A stretch of DNA of 64,000 bases from Stenopsyche tienmushanensis. Lineage: Eukaryota > Arthropoda > Insecta > Trichoptera > Stenopsychidae. Location: the NCBI GenBank assembly GCA_008973525.1, contig WACJ01000517.1:2232001-2296000 (forward strand), read 5' to 3'. The notes below the pieces were generated by a model that saw nothing but the letters and a program-made list of their open reading frames with translations, searched no databases and was not told the DNA's origin. Below, piece after piece: positions 37,641 to 48,802 of the stretch (position 1 is the stretch's first letter; each line of letters opens with the position of its first letter). Both the position numbers and the translations under genes were made by a program.

Positions 37641-38822
37641 GCATTTTTTAAATGAAAGCATCTGATTGGTGCATTTCTCAAACGAAAGAATCTGATTGGT
37701 GCATTTCTCAAACGAAAGCATCTGATTGGTGCATTTCTCAAACGAAAGAATCTGATTGGTGCATTTCTCAAACGAAAGCATCTGATTGGTGCATTTTAAA
37801 AAAATCGTCGTTTTTGCCCATTTTTTTACATGAAAGCATCTGATTGGTGCATTTTTCAAACGAAAGCATCTGATTGGTGCATTTTTCAAATGAAAGTATT
37901 TGATTGGTGCATTTTTCAAACAAAAGCATCTGATTGGTGCATTTTAAAAAAATCGTCGTTTTTGCCCATTTTTTTACATGAAAGCATCTGATTGGTGCAT
38001 TTTTCAAACGAAAGCATCTGATTGGTGCATTTCTCAAACGAAAGAATCTGATTGGTGCATTTCTCAAACGAAAGCATCTGATTGGTGCATTTCTCAAACG
38101 AAAGAATCTGATTGGTGCATTTTTCAAATGAAAGCATTTGATTGGTGCATTTTTAAAAAAGCGTCGTTTTGGCGCATTTTTTACACGAAAACGGCTGATT
38201 GGTGCATTTTTTAAATGAAAGCATCTGATTGGTGCATTTCTCAAACGAAAGAATCTGATTGGTGCATTTCTCAAACGAAAGCATCTGATTGGTGCATTTC
38301 TCAAACGAAAGAATCTGATTGGTGCATTTCTCAAACGAAAGCATCTGATTGGTGCATTTTAAAAAAATCGTCGTTTTTGCCCATTTTTTTACATGAAAGC
38401 ATCTGATTGGTGCATTTTTCAAACGAAAGCATCTGATTGGTGCATTTTTCAAATGAAAGCATTTGATTGGTGCATTTTTAAAAAAGCGTCGTTTTGGCGC
38501 ATTTTTTACACGAAAAAGGCTGATTGGTGCATTTTTCAAATGAAAGCATCTGATTGGTGCATTTCTCAAACGAAAGTATTTGATTGGTGCATTTTTAAAA
38601 CGAAAGCATCTGATTGGTGCATTTCTCAAACGAACGAATCTGATTGGTGCATTTTTCTAACGAAAGCATCTGATTGGTGCATTTTTCAAATGAAAGCATC
38701 TGATTGGTGCATTTTTCAAACAAAAGCGTCTGATTGGTGCATTTCTGAAACGAAAGCATTTGATTGGTGCATTTTTAAAAAAGCGCCGTTTTGGCGCATT
38801 TTTTACACGAAAACGGCTGATT

Positions 38823-39626
38823 ATGCATTTTTCAAATGAAAGCATCTGATTGGTGCATTTCTCAAACGAAAGCATTTGATTGGTGCATTTTTAAAACGAA
38901 AGCATCTGATTGGTGCATTTCTCAAACGAACGAATCTGATTGGTGCATTTTTCTAACGAAAGCATCTGATTGGTGCATTTTTCAAACGAAAGCATCTGAT
39001 TGGTGCATTTTTTAAACAAAGGCATCTGATTGGTGCATTTTTAAAAAAGCGTCGTTTTGGCGCATTTTTTACACGAAAACGGCTGATTGGTGCATTTTTC
39101 AAATGAAAGCATCTGATTGGTGCATTTTTCAAACGAAAGCATCTGATTGGTGCATTTTTTAAACAAAGGCATCTGATTGGTGCATTTTTAAAAAAGCGTC
39201 GTTTTGGCGCATTTTTTACACGAAAACGGCTGATTGGTGCATTTTTCAAATGAAAGCATCTGATTGGTGCATTTCTCAAACGAAAGAATCTGATTGGTGC
39301 ATTTTTCTAACGAAAGCATCTGATTGGTGCATTTCTCAAACGAAAGAATTTGATTGGTGCATTTTTAAAACGAAAGCATCTGATTGGTGCATTTCTCAAA
39401 CGAACGAATCTGATTGGTGCATTTTTCTAACGAAAGCATCTGATTGGTGCATTTTTCAAATGAAAGCGTCTGATTGGTGCATTTCTGAATCGTAAGCATC
39501 TGATTGGTGCATTTTTCAAACAAAAGCGTCTGATTGATGCATTTCTGAAACGAAAGCATTTGATTGGTGCATTTTTAAAAAAAGCGTCGTTTTGGCGCAT
39601 TTTTTACACGAAAACGGCTGATTGGT
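38823..39626. repeat. Higher-order repeat block H2, copy 4
   Basis: Same block as 36837-37640 at an offset of 1986 bp, including the extra A near its end. Copies 3 and 4 are therefore more closely related to each other than to copies 1 and 2. Confidence 0.75.
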
Positions 39627-41205
39627 GCATTTTTTAAATGAAAGCATCTGATTGGTGCATTTCTCAAACGAAAGAATCTGATTGGTGCATTTCTCAAACG
39701 AAAGCATCTGATTGGTGCATTTCTCAAACGAAAGAATCTGATTGGTGCATTTCTCAAACGAAAGCATCTGATTGGTGCATTTCTCAAACGAAAGAATCTA
39801 ATTGGTGCATTTTTCTAACGAAAGCATCTGATTGGTGCATTTCTCAAACGAAAGAATCTGATTGGCGCACTTTTCTAACGAAAGCATCTGATTGGTGCAT
39901 TTTTTAAACAAAGGCATCTGATTGGTGCATTTTTAAAAAAGCGTCGTTTTGGCACATTTTTTACACGAAAGCGTCTGATTGGTGCATTTTTAAAAAATCG
40001 TCGTTTTGGCTCATTTTTTAGATGAAAGCGTCTGATTGGTGCATTTCTGAATCGTAAGCATCTGATCGTCGCATTTTCAAAAAAGCGTCTATTTGGCGCA
40101 TTTTTTACACGAAAACGGCTGATTGGTGCATTTTTCAAACGAAAGCATCTGATTGGTGCATTTCTCAAACGAAAGAATCTGATTGGTGCATTTCTCAAAC
40201 GAAAGCATCTGATTGGTACATTTCTCAAACGAAAGCATCTGATTGGTGCATTTCTCAAACGAAAGCATTTGATTGGTGCATTTTTAAAAAAGCGTCGTTT
40301 TGGCGCATTTTTTACACGAAAACGGCTGATTGGTGCATTTTTCAAATGAAAGCGTCTGATTGGTGCATTTCTGAATCGTAAGCATCTGATTGGTGCATTT
40401 TTCAAACAACAGCGTCTGATTTTTGCATTTTTCAAACAAAGGCGTCTAATTGGTGCATTTTTTAAACAAAGGCATCTGATTGGTGCATTTTTAAAAAAGC
40501 GTCGTTTTGGCACATTTTTTACACGAAAGCGTCTGATCGTCGCATTTTCAAAAAAGCGTCTATTTGGCGCATTTTTTACACGAAAGCGTCTTATTGGTGC
40601 ATTTTTAAAAAATCGTCGTTTTGGCTCATTTTTTAGATGAAAGCGTCTGATTGGTGCATTTCTGAATCGTAAGCATCTAATTGGTGCATTTTTCAAACAA
40701 CAGCGTCTGATTTTTGCATTTTTCAAACAACAGCGTCTGATTTTTGCATTTTTCAAACAAAGGCGTCTAATTGGTGCATTTTTTAAACAAAGGCATCTGA
40801 TTGGTGCATTTTTAAAAAAGCGTCGTTTTGGCACATTTTTTACACGAAAGCGTCTGATCGTCGCATTTTCAAAAAAGCGTCTATTTGGCGCATTTTTTAC
40901 ACGAAAGCGTCTGATTGGTGCATTTTTAAGAAAGCGTCTATTTGGCGCATTTTTTACATGAAAGCGTCTGATTGGTGCATTTTTATAAAAGCGTCTATTT
41001 GGCGCATTTTTTACACGAAAACGGCTGATTGGTGCATTATTCAAACGAAAGCATCTGATTGGTGCATTTTTCAAATGAAAGCGTCTGATTGGTGCATTTT
41101 TCAAACGAAAGCGTCTGATTGGTGCTTTTTTCAAATGAAAGCGTCTGATTGGTGCATTTTTCAAACGAAAGCGTCTGCTTGGTGCATTTTTCACACGAAA
41201 GCGCC

Positions 41206-41745
41206 GTGCGCCAACGATTACCGAAAAATGTCTCTTGCACTGATAGGATTAGATCATTTTAATAAGATAAATAGGAAAATCAAAGGAAATCATTTTATGG
41301 ATCAGACCGCGGTACCAGACAGTGTCGAGTGCATTTTCGAGGACGAGGTGTACCATACCGATACCTTTCTTCCTGTTAAAGTTTCTGGTAATGTGTTTAG
41401 TCAGTCTGGTTACCTGATGAGCCGTAGAGTAATTCCTACGAAAACCGAATTTTTCATTAATAATAAAATTTATACATTTATAATAAGTTCATCCAGTCTA
41501 TTTAGAATATTTTTTTCAAATATTTTGCTTAGTGCAGAAAGTTAACTAATTTGGCGATAATTTATCGGGTTTGCTGGCGTCTTTATCAGGTTTGGGCAAT
41601 GGATTGACTTTCACCGACTTCAAAGAGGATGGAAAGTAACCCATGCTCAAACATGCATTAAATATTTTTGTCAACTGAATAATTATTTTAAATGAGAGAT
41701 GTTTGATTACTGTATTGTCTATATTGTCGAATGTATGTGGCTATA
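41206..41745 (-). mobile_element. Jockey-like RT fragment, fingers and early palm (copy A, 5' part)
   Basis: Non-LTR retrotransposon reverse transcriptase on the minus strand. In order it reads DNTVIKHLSF, QLTKIFNACLSMGYFP, PLPKPDKDASKPDK, SALSKIFEKNILNRLDELI, NEKFGFRRNYSTAHQVTRLT, then a motif-A region MVHLVLENALDTVWYRGLI, FPIYLIKMI, a TAA stop, and HFSVIVGA. The array begins immediately after this. In Jockey-clade enzymes motif A reads LLDxEKAFDxVWH and its first Asp is catalytic; here that position is Val. At least two frameshifts and two stops are present, so it is dead. The next RT segment expected (AGVPQGS and the ADD motif) is absent. The 195-codon plus-strand frame at 40958-41545 is an antisense by-product. 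Confidence 0.9.
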
Positions 41746-44289
41746 TAATTGATAAATCAATGTATTGAAATTTATTATAATTAGATGACATGCCCTTCTT
41801 GTCAAAAACGTTCAATATCGTAACTCACTTTGAGACTCAATTTCTGTGTTGCCTTGAGTTTACTTCAAGTTATGGTGAACTTTAAATTGTCATACAAAAT
41901 TTACAATCGCTGCAGAGATAAGACTTAGTTAAATTATAAACGACCCGCGAAAATTCGGCGAACTTCTTATTTTTGGAAATATTTAATTTCTTATCAGTCG
42001 AAGTTGGGAAAGATCTTTGTTATTTTTCATGGGAAAAGTGAAATATTTAACGAGATGAATTTATAACTTTAATATGTCCTCGATCCTGTTGTGAATATTT
42101 CATGAGATGGTACTATTAAATTTGTGTCAAAATCATGTGTCAAGGATTAGCTGCAATGTGAGCTTTCAATTCGTATCCTGTTAACGAGGTAGATTACCGA
42201 GTAAATAGTTTGAACTTTAGACTGTTGAAGGACGTTAAGTATTTTAGAGATTCTACTTGAATTGATTAGAGTAGGAGTCAGTTTAAATTACATTATTTTG
42301 GAGGAAATTTCACTACTTAATTATTGCTTAAAGGATTTAATAATTTCAACCTTAAAATTATAATTGGATCTAAAAAATACACAAGACGTTATTTAACAAC
42401 TCAATAAAATGGACTAGAACCAACATAGATTATCAACATTTCACTTTATCTTCCTAAAATGGCTGCAATTTGAAAATAAAAATAATACGATGGAGATACA
42501 CTAAGGGTCGTATAAGACGGTTATATGACTCTACTAAAACGTCGTGTAATACAAATCCGTGTTATACGAAGTATACGTCCAAACGCATTATATTAAAAGG
42601 GATTCCTAAAAGCCCCCTTTAAAAAAACAATATAGGAGATAAGTCCACTTTCCGCTGTCAATTTGCACTATTTTTTTTAAAGATGATATAATTGCTTCAT
42701 CCAGTGACAAGTTTTATTCAGTGACGGATTTGTATGTAATCGTGGTTGAAATCTTTTAACCTTCTATTAACACATTAGGTCTTTATTTACCTGCATTCCG
42801 CGTAAATAGTAATAGGAAACTACTTATATTGAGGGCTGAATATCAGAACTTGTTCCAGATCAAACAATTAAATATGTCAAAAAGGCCACAAATTTAAATG
42901 ACGCCAAGGACCTCTAAAATGCTAAATAATTTGCCACTGGTTTTATTTAATGTGAAGTCTTTTGTGGTATAAAATCTGTTTACAGTTTTTGTCATCCAAA
43001 AAAGCTGTTGCCATGAACGAATAAAATCTTTTTGCTGAATACACTTTTGAAAAAAAAGTCAATATTCCCGGGATCTGTCTTGTCTTAAACTGCTACTGTA
43101 TTAATAAAGTATTTATATCCATTGCAATTCAGGACTCTTTATTAAGCTATCTGCCAAAATCATGCGTTCTATTTAGCACATTTCTTCCAGAACGTCCAAT
43201 GAGAAAATGCGCAATAAAAAGTAGCTTATGTATATAATTTGTCAACATATATTATTTACAAATACTAGTATCAAATTTCTTATTAGCTCTTTCACAATGA
43301 AGTCGACAAATTGTAAAACCAACCACGCATAATCTTTGCAAATAATGAGCATGTATTTCTTTGATCTTGATCTTTATGGAAAATGTGATAGAATTCTGGT
43401 TTTATTAGAATATTTCATGAATTGTGGTGATATAAAAAGCACCCTGATGTTGAGCGGAAATTCATCAAACAAGGTTTTAAGACGACTTCATGCTTTAAGT
43501 ACTTATTTCTTAGCATTTAGTTTTGATGTATAAAGTGGGCGTACTAATGGACTACTATAGATTATATGTACGTACATAAACTCATAATTAATTACAAAAT
43601 TATTAATAATTTCAAAGACCAAATTAATATGTTGATAAGCAAAGTATTACAAAAAGCGATTGTATAAGATTAAAATATTAATTTTATATGAATGGGGAAA
43701 ATCAAAAATTATTTTCTAATAGGCGATGAATTATGAATGTTTCCTATTTACATGGAAACACATTTTATCTTTGTGTAGTAAAATAGAGCTAATGCTTTTA
43801 TCATTTATTCATGATTGCTAATATAAAGATGAATACATTCTCCAAAAATGAATTGCCAGTTGATAAAATGACTTATAATAAAACTTAAATTATAATTATT
43901 TTTAAAAATATATTTATACTGTTCATGCAAATGCCCAATAGATGTTTTCACATGGAATTATAATTTCATTCCATTCAATAATATAATTCGCTTTGATCTT
44001 TAATTTATCGCAACATATATTCAGTATAGAAGTATTATGGCCGCCAAAAATTAAGCTCGTTTATCTTTTTTTACATGATTGGTTCCAGAAAACTGGCAAA
44101 AGGTGAAAGATTCCGTAGTGGTCCTTTCAAAATACAATATCCTTATTACTCCTGTAGTGTGAGCACCACATAGGTAATCATTTTGCCTTTTATTTACTGC
44201 AGCTGTCTTTGATTTGCCATTATTATAAATTAGAACAGGTGGTCTATTTTACGTATTATTTTAAATTTATTATGTAAAAAATATGGGGT
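41746..44289. other. Intergenic DNA between two Jockey copies
   Basis: No gene recognised. RT homology of copy A fades above about 41745. The 65-codon plus-strand frame at 43336-43533 has no family motif. Confidence 0.5.
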
Positions 44290-45085
44290 TTATTCAAGTA
44301 GGATAAGGTAGAGTATTATGTGTAGCACTCTCTATTGGCTGGCGTCTTTACCGAATTTGGGCAATGGCAATAACTTTCGCCGACTTCCAAATGGATTGGA
44401 AATACCCCATGCTCAAAAATGCATTAAATATTTTTGTCAACTGATTAATTGTTTTAAATGGGAGATTTTTGATGACAGTATTGTCTATTGTATCGAAACC
44501 TGGAGATTTCTTACTTTTGAATTGTCTGATTATTTTTAAAGTTTCAATGGGTGCTATCAGTTTGAAATTATGTGCTTTTGTATTTAAGTTGTCATGGGAA
44601 TCCCTAATCGATTTATCTACCATTTTAATGTTTTGCTATTATTCATATTCTCTGAAATTTTGTGATTTAATTTAAAGGTTTTTGCTAACAAATCGGCCTT
44701 ATCTTTATCGGACTCGGCACTTATCTGTTTATTAATTAAATTGGGAATTTCTTTAGGTTTATTTTTGAGAGTTTTAACAAATTTCCAAAGGGAATTGTCA
44801 GAAGTACTTAATTTTGAAAGCTTATTGTTCCAAGATTCATTTTTTAATTTGTTGATTTGACTTTTAATTTGATAGTTGAGGCGATTGATTAAAACTTTAA
44901 TAGATTTGAGCCGATATTTTTGCCATAATTTCTTTAGCTTATTTCTATTTTTAATCATACGCTTTAAACTCCGCGTGAGCTTGATAAAATTTGAATCTAT
45001 TGCGTCTAACAGAATGAACTTAGCTTTGGCTTCTAAAATAAGGTTGGAGATGGACTCTACGGCACACTGTGTAGGTAAATTAAAT
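44290..45085 (-). mobile_element. Jockey-like retrotransposon relic (copy B)
   Basis: Minus strand. The linker between endonuclease and RT reads AVESISNLILEAKAKF, then LKRMIKNRNKLKKLWQKYR. After a frameshift near 44620 come the RT fingers: IRQFKSKKSPGFDTIDNTV, KNLPFKTINQLTKIFNAFL, SMGYFQSIWKSAKVIAI. A further frame change gives PKFGKDASQ, where homology stops at about 44335. It shares the segment DNTVIK to KDAS with copy A (41560-41735) but differs by many substitutions. It is therefore an independent, 3'-truncated copy of the same family on the same strand. The upstream endonuclease and all downstream RT motifs are absent. Confidence 0.88.
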
Positions 45086-45289
45086 TATATTTAAAAAATA
45101 TCTGATTTACGGTTCATTCAAAATAGTTTAATGAATAAAATGTCAAAACGTATTTCAAAATGTCAAACTTTCGTTTGAGTTAAAGAAGCTTGGTTTTTGA
45201 CAAAGCATTTTTTTCTGAGTTACTTCTGAATGTTAATGTCGTTGCAGGCAGCAAACAGACTAGTAACGCAGTAGATGCGACTTAGGGGC

Positions 45290-45440
45290 GCTAAATGGAA
45301 GGGTCGCAGACGTGTTTTGGTGCGCATGTCGCAACAAGTGAGTGTCGTGCAGCCAGCAGTCTTCAGGCTTTGACTACCAGTCGCCGTAGAGCCTCTACGC
45401 CGCCGGGGTCACCGTAGCCTCTACGTGGCTACGGCAAAGC
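45290..45440. repeat. GC-rich island with nested palindromes
   Basis: A CpG-rich stretch stands out from the AT-rich flanks. CGTAGAG-C-CTCTACG is perfect at 45385-45399. CCGTAGCC (45412-45419) and GGCTACGG (45427-45434) form a perfect 8-bp stem with a 7-base loop. CCTCTACG occurs more than once. There is no open frame worth calling. It could be a transposon terminal or subterminal region or a small CpG island. Confidence 0.6.
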
Positions 45441-46659
45441 GCGCTTTTTAAAAATCTCTTTGGCAACAACTACAACAAAGTTAGGTCACCATCCGCAATT
45501 TTCAGTCGAGTGCCAATCAATTAAATTAACGTTGTTTCAAAACTGTGGAAAATATTGGCAAATGTAGAAGTTTCCTATGTGAAAATCGAAAAAAAGTTTT
45601 GTATTGAAGGATTGAAAAAAATTGGATGAAGTGTAAATATTATTTAAAAATATTTTTAATGTTATGAAATATTTATTTTTAAAATTACCATAATATATTA
45701 ATGCTAGAATCGCTCTATGAAGTGAAAGCATAATTAAGTTTGCTTGAATTGATTCGGTTCGTTACTGGCTTCTTTTGATCCCAAACGAAGTATACGTCTC
45801 TGAAAGGTATCAACAAAATCAAATGTTTATATATTCACGTATATCACTGCTTTATATTAGATCCTTAATTATCATAATTATCATTTTATTTGGGTATAGA
45901 ATTTTTTTGCAATTCTAATTTTCAAATAAAATATTAAATTCCGTTCTTAATTTTCAATAAAAAAGTTATAAAACTGTACGGAAAGGATATAATAATTGTC
46001 TTTTAGAGCTTCAGGAATGCTCGAAATATTGAACACCCGATTACTTTTCCCCGATTTTTCCTCCCTTAAATAATTTGAAAAATATTCTAGATATTCTTCA
46101 CGATGAAAGTTTTCAAATTATATAATATTTCTTTGCTATAAACGAAAATTTCGCTGAAAGTTCCAAGCGTCCTTTGTGCTCAATGTAAGCTCACTTTAAT
46201 GAGAGAAATATTTTTTTCCTTAATATTTAGCATAAAAAACAAGGATAATTATTCTGGGTTAATGTAGGTCTTGGGCCTTAAATGACGAAACGCTGACCTG
46301 TCCGAAAATTTAATCTGAGAATCCGAGCCTGAACTAATCCTTGTCTCGGTTGCTTATTTAGTATGCAAACGACCAATTAATTTAAATTTTGCTGACATTC
46401 TACAATCTTTACAAATAGTCTTTACGAGTCATGAAAAAATATGAAATGATAATAGTCGATATTTCAATTAAAAAATAAATAAAGCCAATTTTTATCCTTA
46501 TGTCTGTATGACGTCTTTGTTAAAGATAATGCAATTCATGTCCAAATTATAAATACATATATATATATTTTAGTTTTAGTATATGATTTAAATACTTTGA
46601 TACATTTTTAATGCATTTTATTGTACATTTCTACAAAAAAAAATATTGATTTTGTATAA
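45441..46659. other. Intergenic DNA, nothing recognised
   Basis: AT-rich with no supportable gene or RNA. Confidence 0.55.
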
Positions 46660-46885
46660 AATATAAATGAAGGTATCATATGGTTGATATCTTGTAGTAA
46701 CATAAATTATCTATATAAATCAATCATAGACCAAGTGTTAATATAATGGATTAGATCCCGGTCCTGGTACAAATCCAGGTTATGGAAACAAATTTGGACG
46801 ACCGGACATATTAATGTTTCCGATCGTTCGTTTCGATGATTCCGTTTTCATTTATTAAATACAGAGGCAATTAATAAAATCTTGC
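46660..46885 (+). repeat. Interspersed repeat family S1, copy at 46.7 kb
   Basis: It shares with 48358-48640 the ordered blocks CATATGGTTGATATC, ATAAATCAATCATAGAC, TTAGATC(C/T)CGGT(C/T)CTGGT, CAAATCCAG, TGGAAACAAATTT, ACCGGACATATTAAT and AATTAATAAAAT. TGGTACAAATCCAGG looks like an RNA polymerase III box B. Homology also extends upstream of any tRNA-like head, so it is either a longer SINE or part of another element. Confidence 0.75.
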
Positions 46886-48357
46886 AAGGTTGTCTTAGAA
46901 CTACGTTTAAATTGTAATTTAATAATAATCACAATTTTGCTACTCATTCATAGATCCTTCTCAGCATAAAATTCTTATCCAAATAATCCTATCCTAACTT
47001 AATAATATATGGACGGAAAATGGAAAATCAACATATGAAATATACGTTTCCTAGAAAAGCCTCGTGTAGAGATCACCTACATTTCTTGATGGACTTAGTA
47101 CTTTAAGACAAAGATCATAGATATACCCAATAATATTTATTTTGCATTATCTGCGTCTTTTCATAATTTGGAACCCTAATTTGGAACAAACACTTTTTCG
47201 TTTCAGCTGATTGATAATTTAAATTCTTCCCTGTGCTTATATTGAAATACATAATATTTTTTTGGGTTCATGCATTAAATAAATTTCAAAGCGAACCAGG
47301 AATTTTCCCACTCTATTATTAGATGATGACCGTTAGCTTCATTGTTAACGACCTTAAAACGTGGATGAGTCTGCAACTTTGGCTTTAAAACGAGGCCCTA
47401 TACAATTACATCGTTCCGGAGCAACATTTTATAAAAATAAAGTAGCAAAGGATTTTCCGCCTCGGCTTTCCAAATTGCTCATGAAACAATTCCATTTCTC
47501 CTAAGGAACAAAGGAAAAATCAGCTAATGGCATTAGTATCGAAAGTGTCCTAGTTTTGTGATCACGTTTTGGTGAAATATTTCGCGACCTAAAATTTATA
47601 TCGACGATCATACGTGATTGCAATGCAGAGGAATATTAGCAATAAAGCGAATACATGGACATTTTGTATCTGCAAAATATTGAGAGTTCGATCTGCAAAA
47701 TGTGCAGAGCGCATACAGAGCATCGAATTTATCATTATTTGTACTATGATTCCTTAAAAGTTATATTTTTGACGGACATACATCCAAAATTTCTCACGAT
47801 AAAGGTGATATTTGTTTTTTGCAATCAATTTGAAAGCAAAAATATAAGCGAAAAAAGGGTTAAAGTGTATTTTTTTCATTAATTCGAATAGCCTTTCCCC
47901 ACATAAATATCATGGGTATCAAATTAATATAAATACAGAAGCTTAAGTATTTAACGAGCTTCGGTCACGCAATTTAAAAATAGCATTATAAAGCCTAGAT
48001 AGTTTTTATCATTATTTAACGTCATGAAATGCTGAAGAGAATATCTGATGACAGATAAAACTATCCTGTTTGTTCATTATTTTTATTGGTTCAAACGAAA
48101 GTTTTGTTTTATGTATCATCTTTGATGATTTAGTTGTAGCTCTTTCAATTTAGATACATATTCATGCATATTTACTTCGAAAATCAATCACTTTTTTTGG
48201 TAATTTTAATATGAATCAGGTAAAAACTATGAAGAAGATATTGATAGTTAGTAGACAGCAATATGTGCTTCATTTACCAGAACTTATTCGATATTTAACT
48301 CCAATAAATAAACAAAATTTATTATTGATTTCGTTCAAATTCAATGCAATGTTTGCA
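46886..48357. other. Intergenic DNA, nothing recognised
   Basis: No gene recognised. The 75-codon plus-strand frame at 47655-47882 and the 62-codon frame at 48211-48399 show no family motif; the second runs into the S1 repeat. Confidence 0.5.
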
Positions 48358-48640
48358 AATATAAATGAATGTATGCATATGGTTGATATCGATATTTAAA
48401 GCAATTTTCATTAAGCTTGCATGTCATCATAGTGACCTAATTTATCCATATAAATCAATCATAGACTATGTTTTAGTATAATTAATTAGATCTCGGTTCT
48501 GGTGCAAATCCAGACTGTGGAAACAAATTTAGGCAACCGGACATATTAATATTTCCGATCGATCGTCACAATGATTCCGTCCTGATTTTCTGAATCTGAA
48601 TTAGTAAATACTGAGGAAATTAATAAAATGCCAATCAATA
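48358..48640 (+). repeat. Interspersed repeat family S1, copy at 48.4 kb
   Basis: Same block order as 46660-46885, with about 35 extra bases after GGTTGATATC. Its 3' half (GATCGATCGTC, TGATTTTCTGAATCTGAA, TAGTAAATACTGAGG) is the better preserved version, and also matches the fragments at 6210-6335 and 2035-2215. Confidence 0.75.
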
Positions 48641-48802
48641 ATATTTTCAACAGATCAAAATTATATATTTTTTATTATAGAGTGACAAATTAATTGAATT
48701 TTGAGGTAAGGTATCCAAATGTTTGATTTGCTAAATTTATTAGCATGGAGTATGTATAGCTGCCAATCATTACGTTAATATTTCGTCATACTAATTAAAT
48801 AA

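Larger units (their letters stand above)
29093..41205. repeat. 12.1-kb minisatellite array, 30-bp unit
   Basis: Head-to-tail units of about 30 bp, typically GCATCTGATTGGTGCATTTC followed by TCAAACGAAA, fill this interval without interruption, roughly 400 units by length. Common variants change GCATC to GAATC, CTCAAACG to TTCAAATG or TTTAAACA, or replace a unit by a 27-bp form (ATTTTTAAAAAAGCGTCG then TTTTGGC) followed by ATTTTTTACACGAAAACGGC. Nearly every unit carries ATTGG. Because the unit is a multiple of three and lacks stops in several frames, open frames of up to 439 codons appear on both strands. They are by-products (decapeptide periods such as NAPIRCFRLR on minus and KASDWCISQT on plus) and I do not annotate them as genes. 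The edges are more diverged than the centre. Both edges abut Jockey-like RT sequence. Confidence 0.97.

Noticed and set aside
29093..41205. A CRISPR array
   Set aside because: There are no unique spacers; units are contiguous copies with shared variants, and the DNA is eukaryotic.
29093..41205. CENP-B-box-bearing centromeric satellite
   Set aside because: The reverse strand has TTCG followed at the right distance by A, but the CGGG half of the CENP-B box is absent. Nothing shows that the array is centromeric.
40958..41545. A 195-codon plus-strand frame with a non-repetitive C-terminal half
   Set aside because: The non-repetitive half is antisense to a clearly recognisable Jockey RT on the minus strand.
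44318..44675. Plus-strand frames over Jockey copy B
   Set aside because: They are antisense to the RT fingers and show no protein motif.
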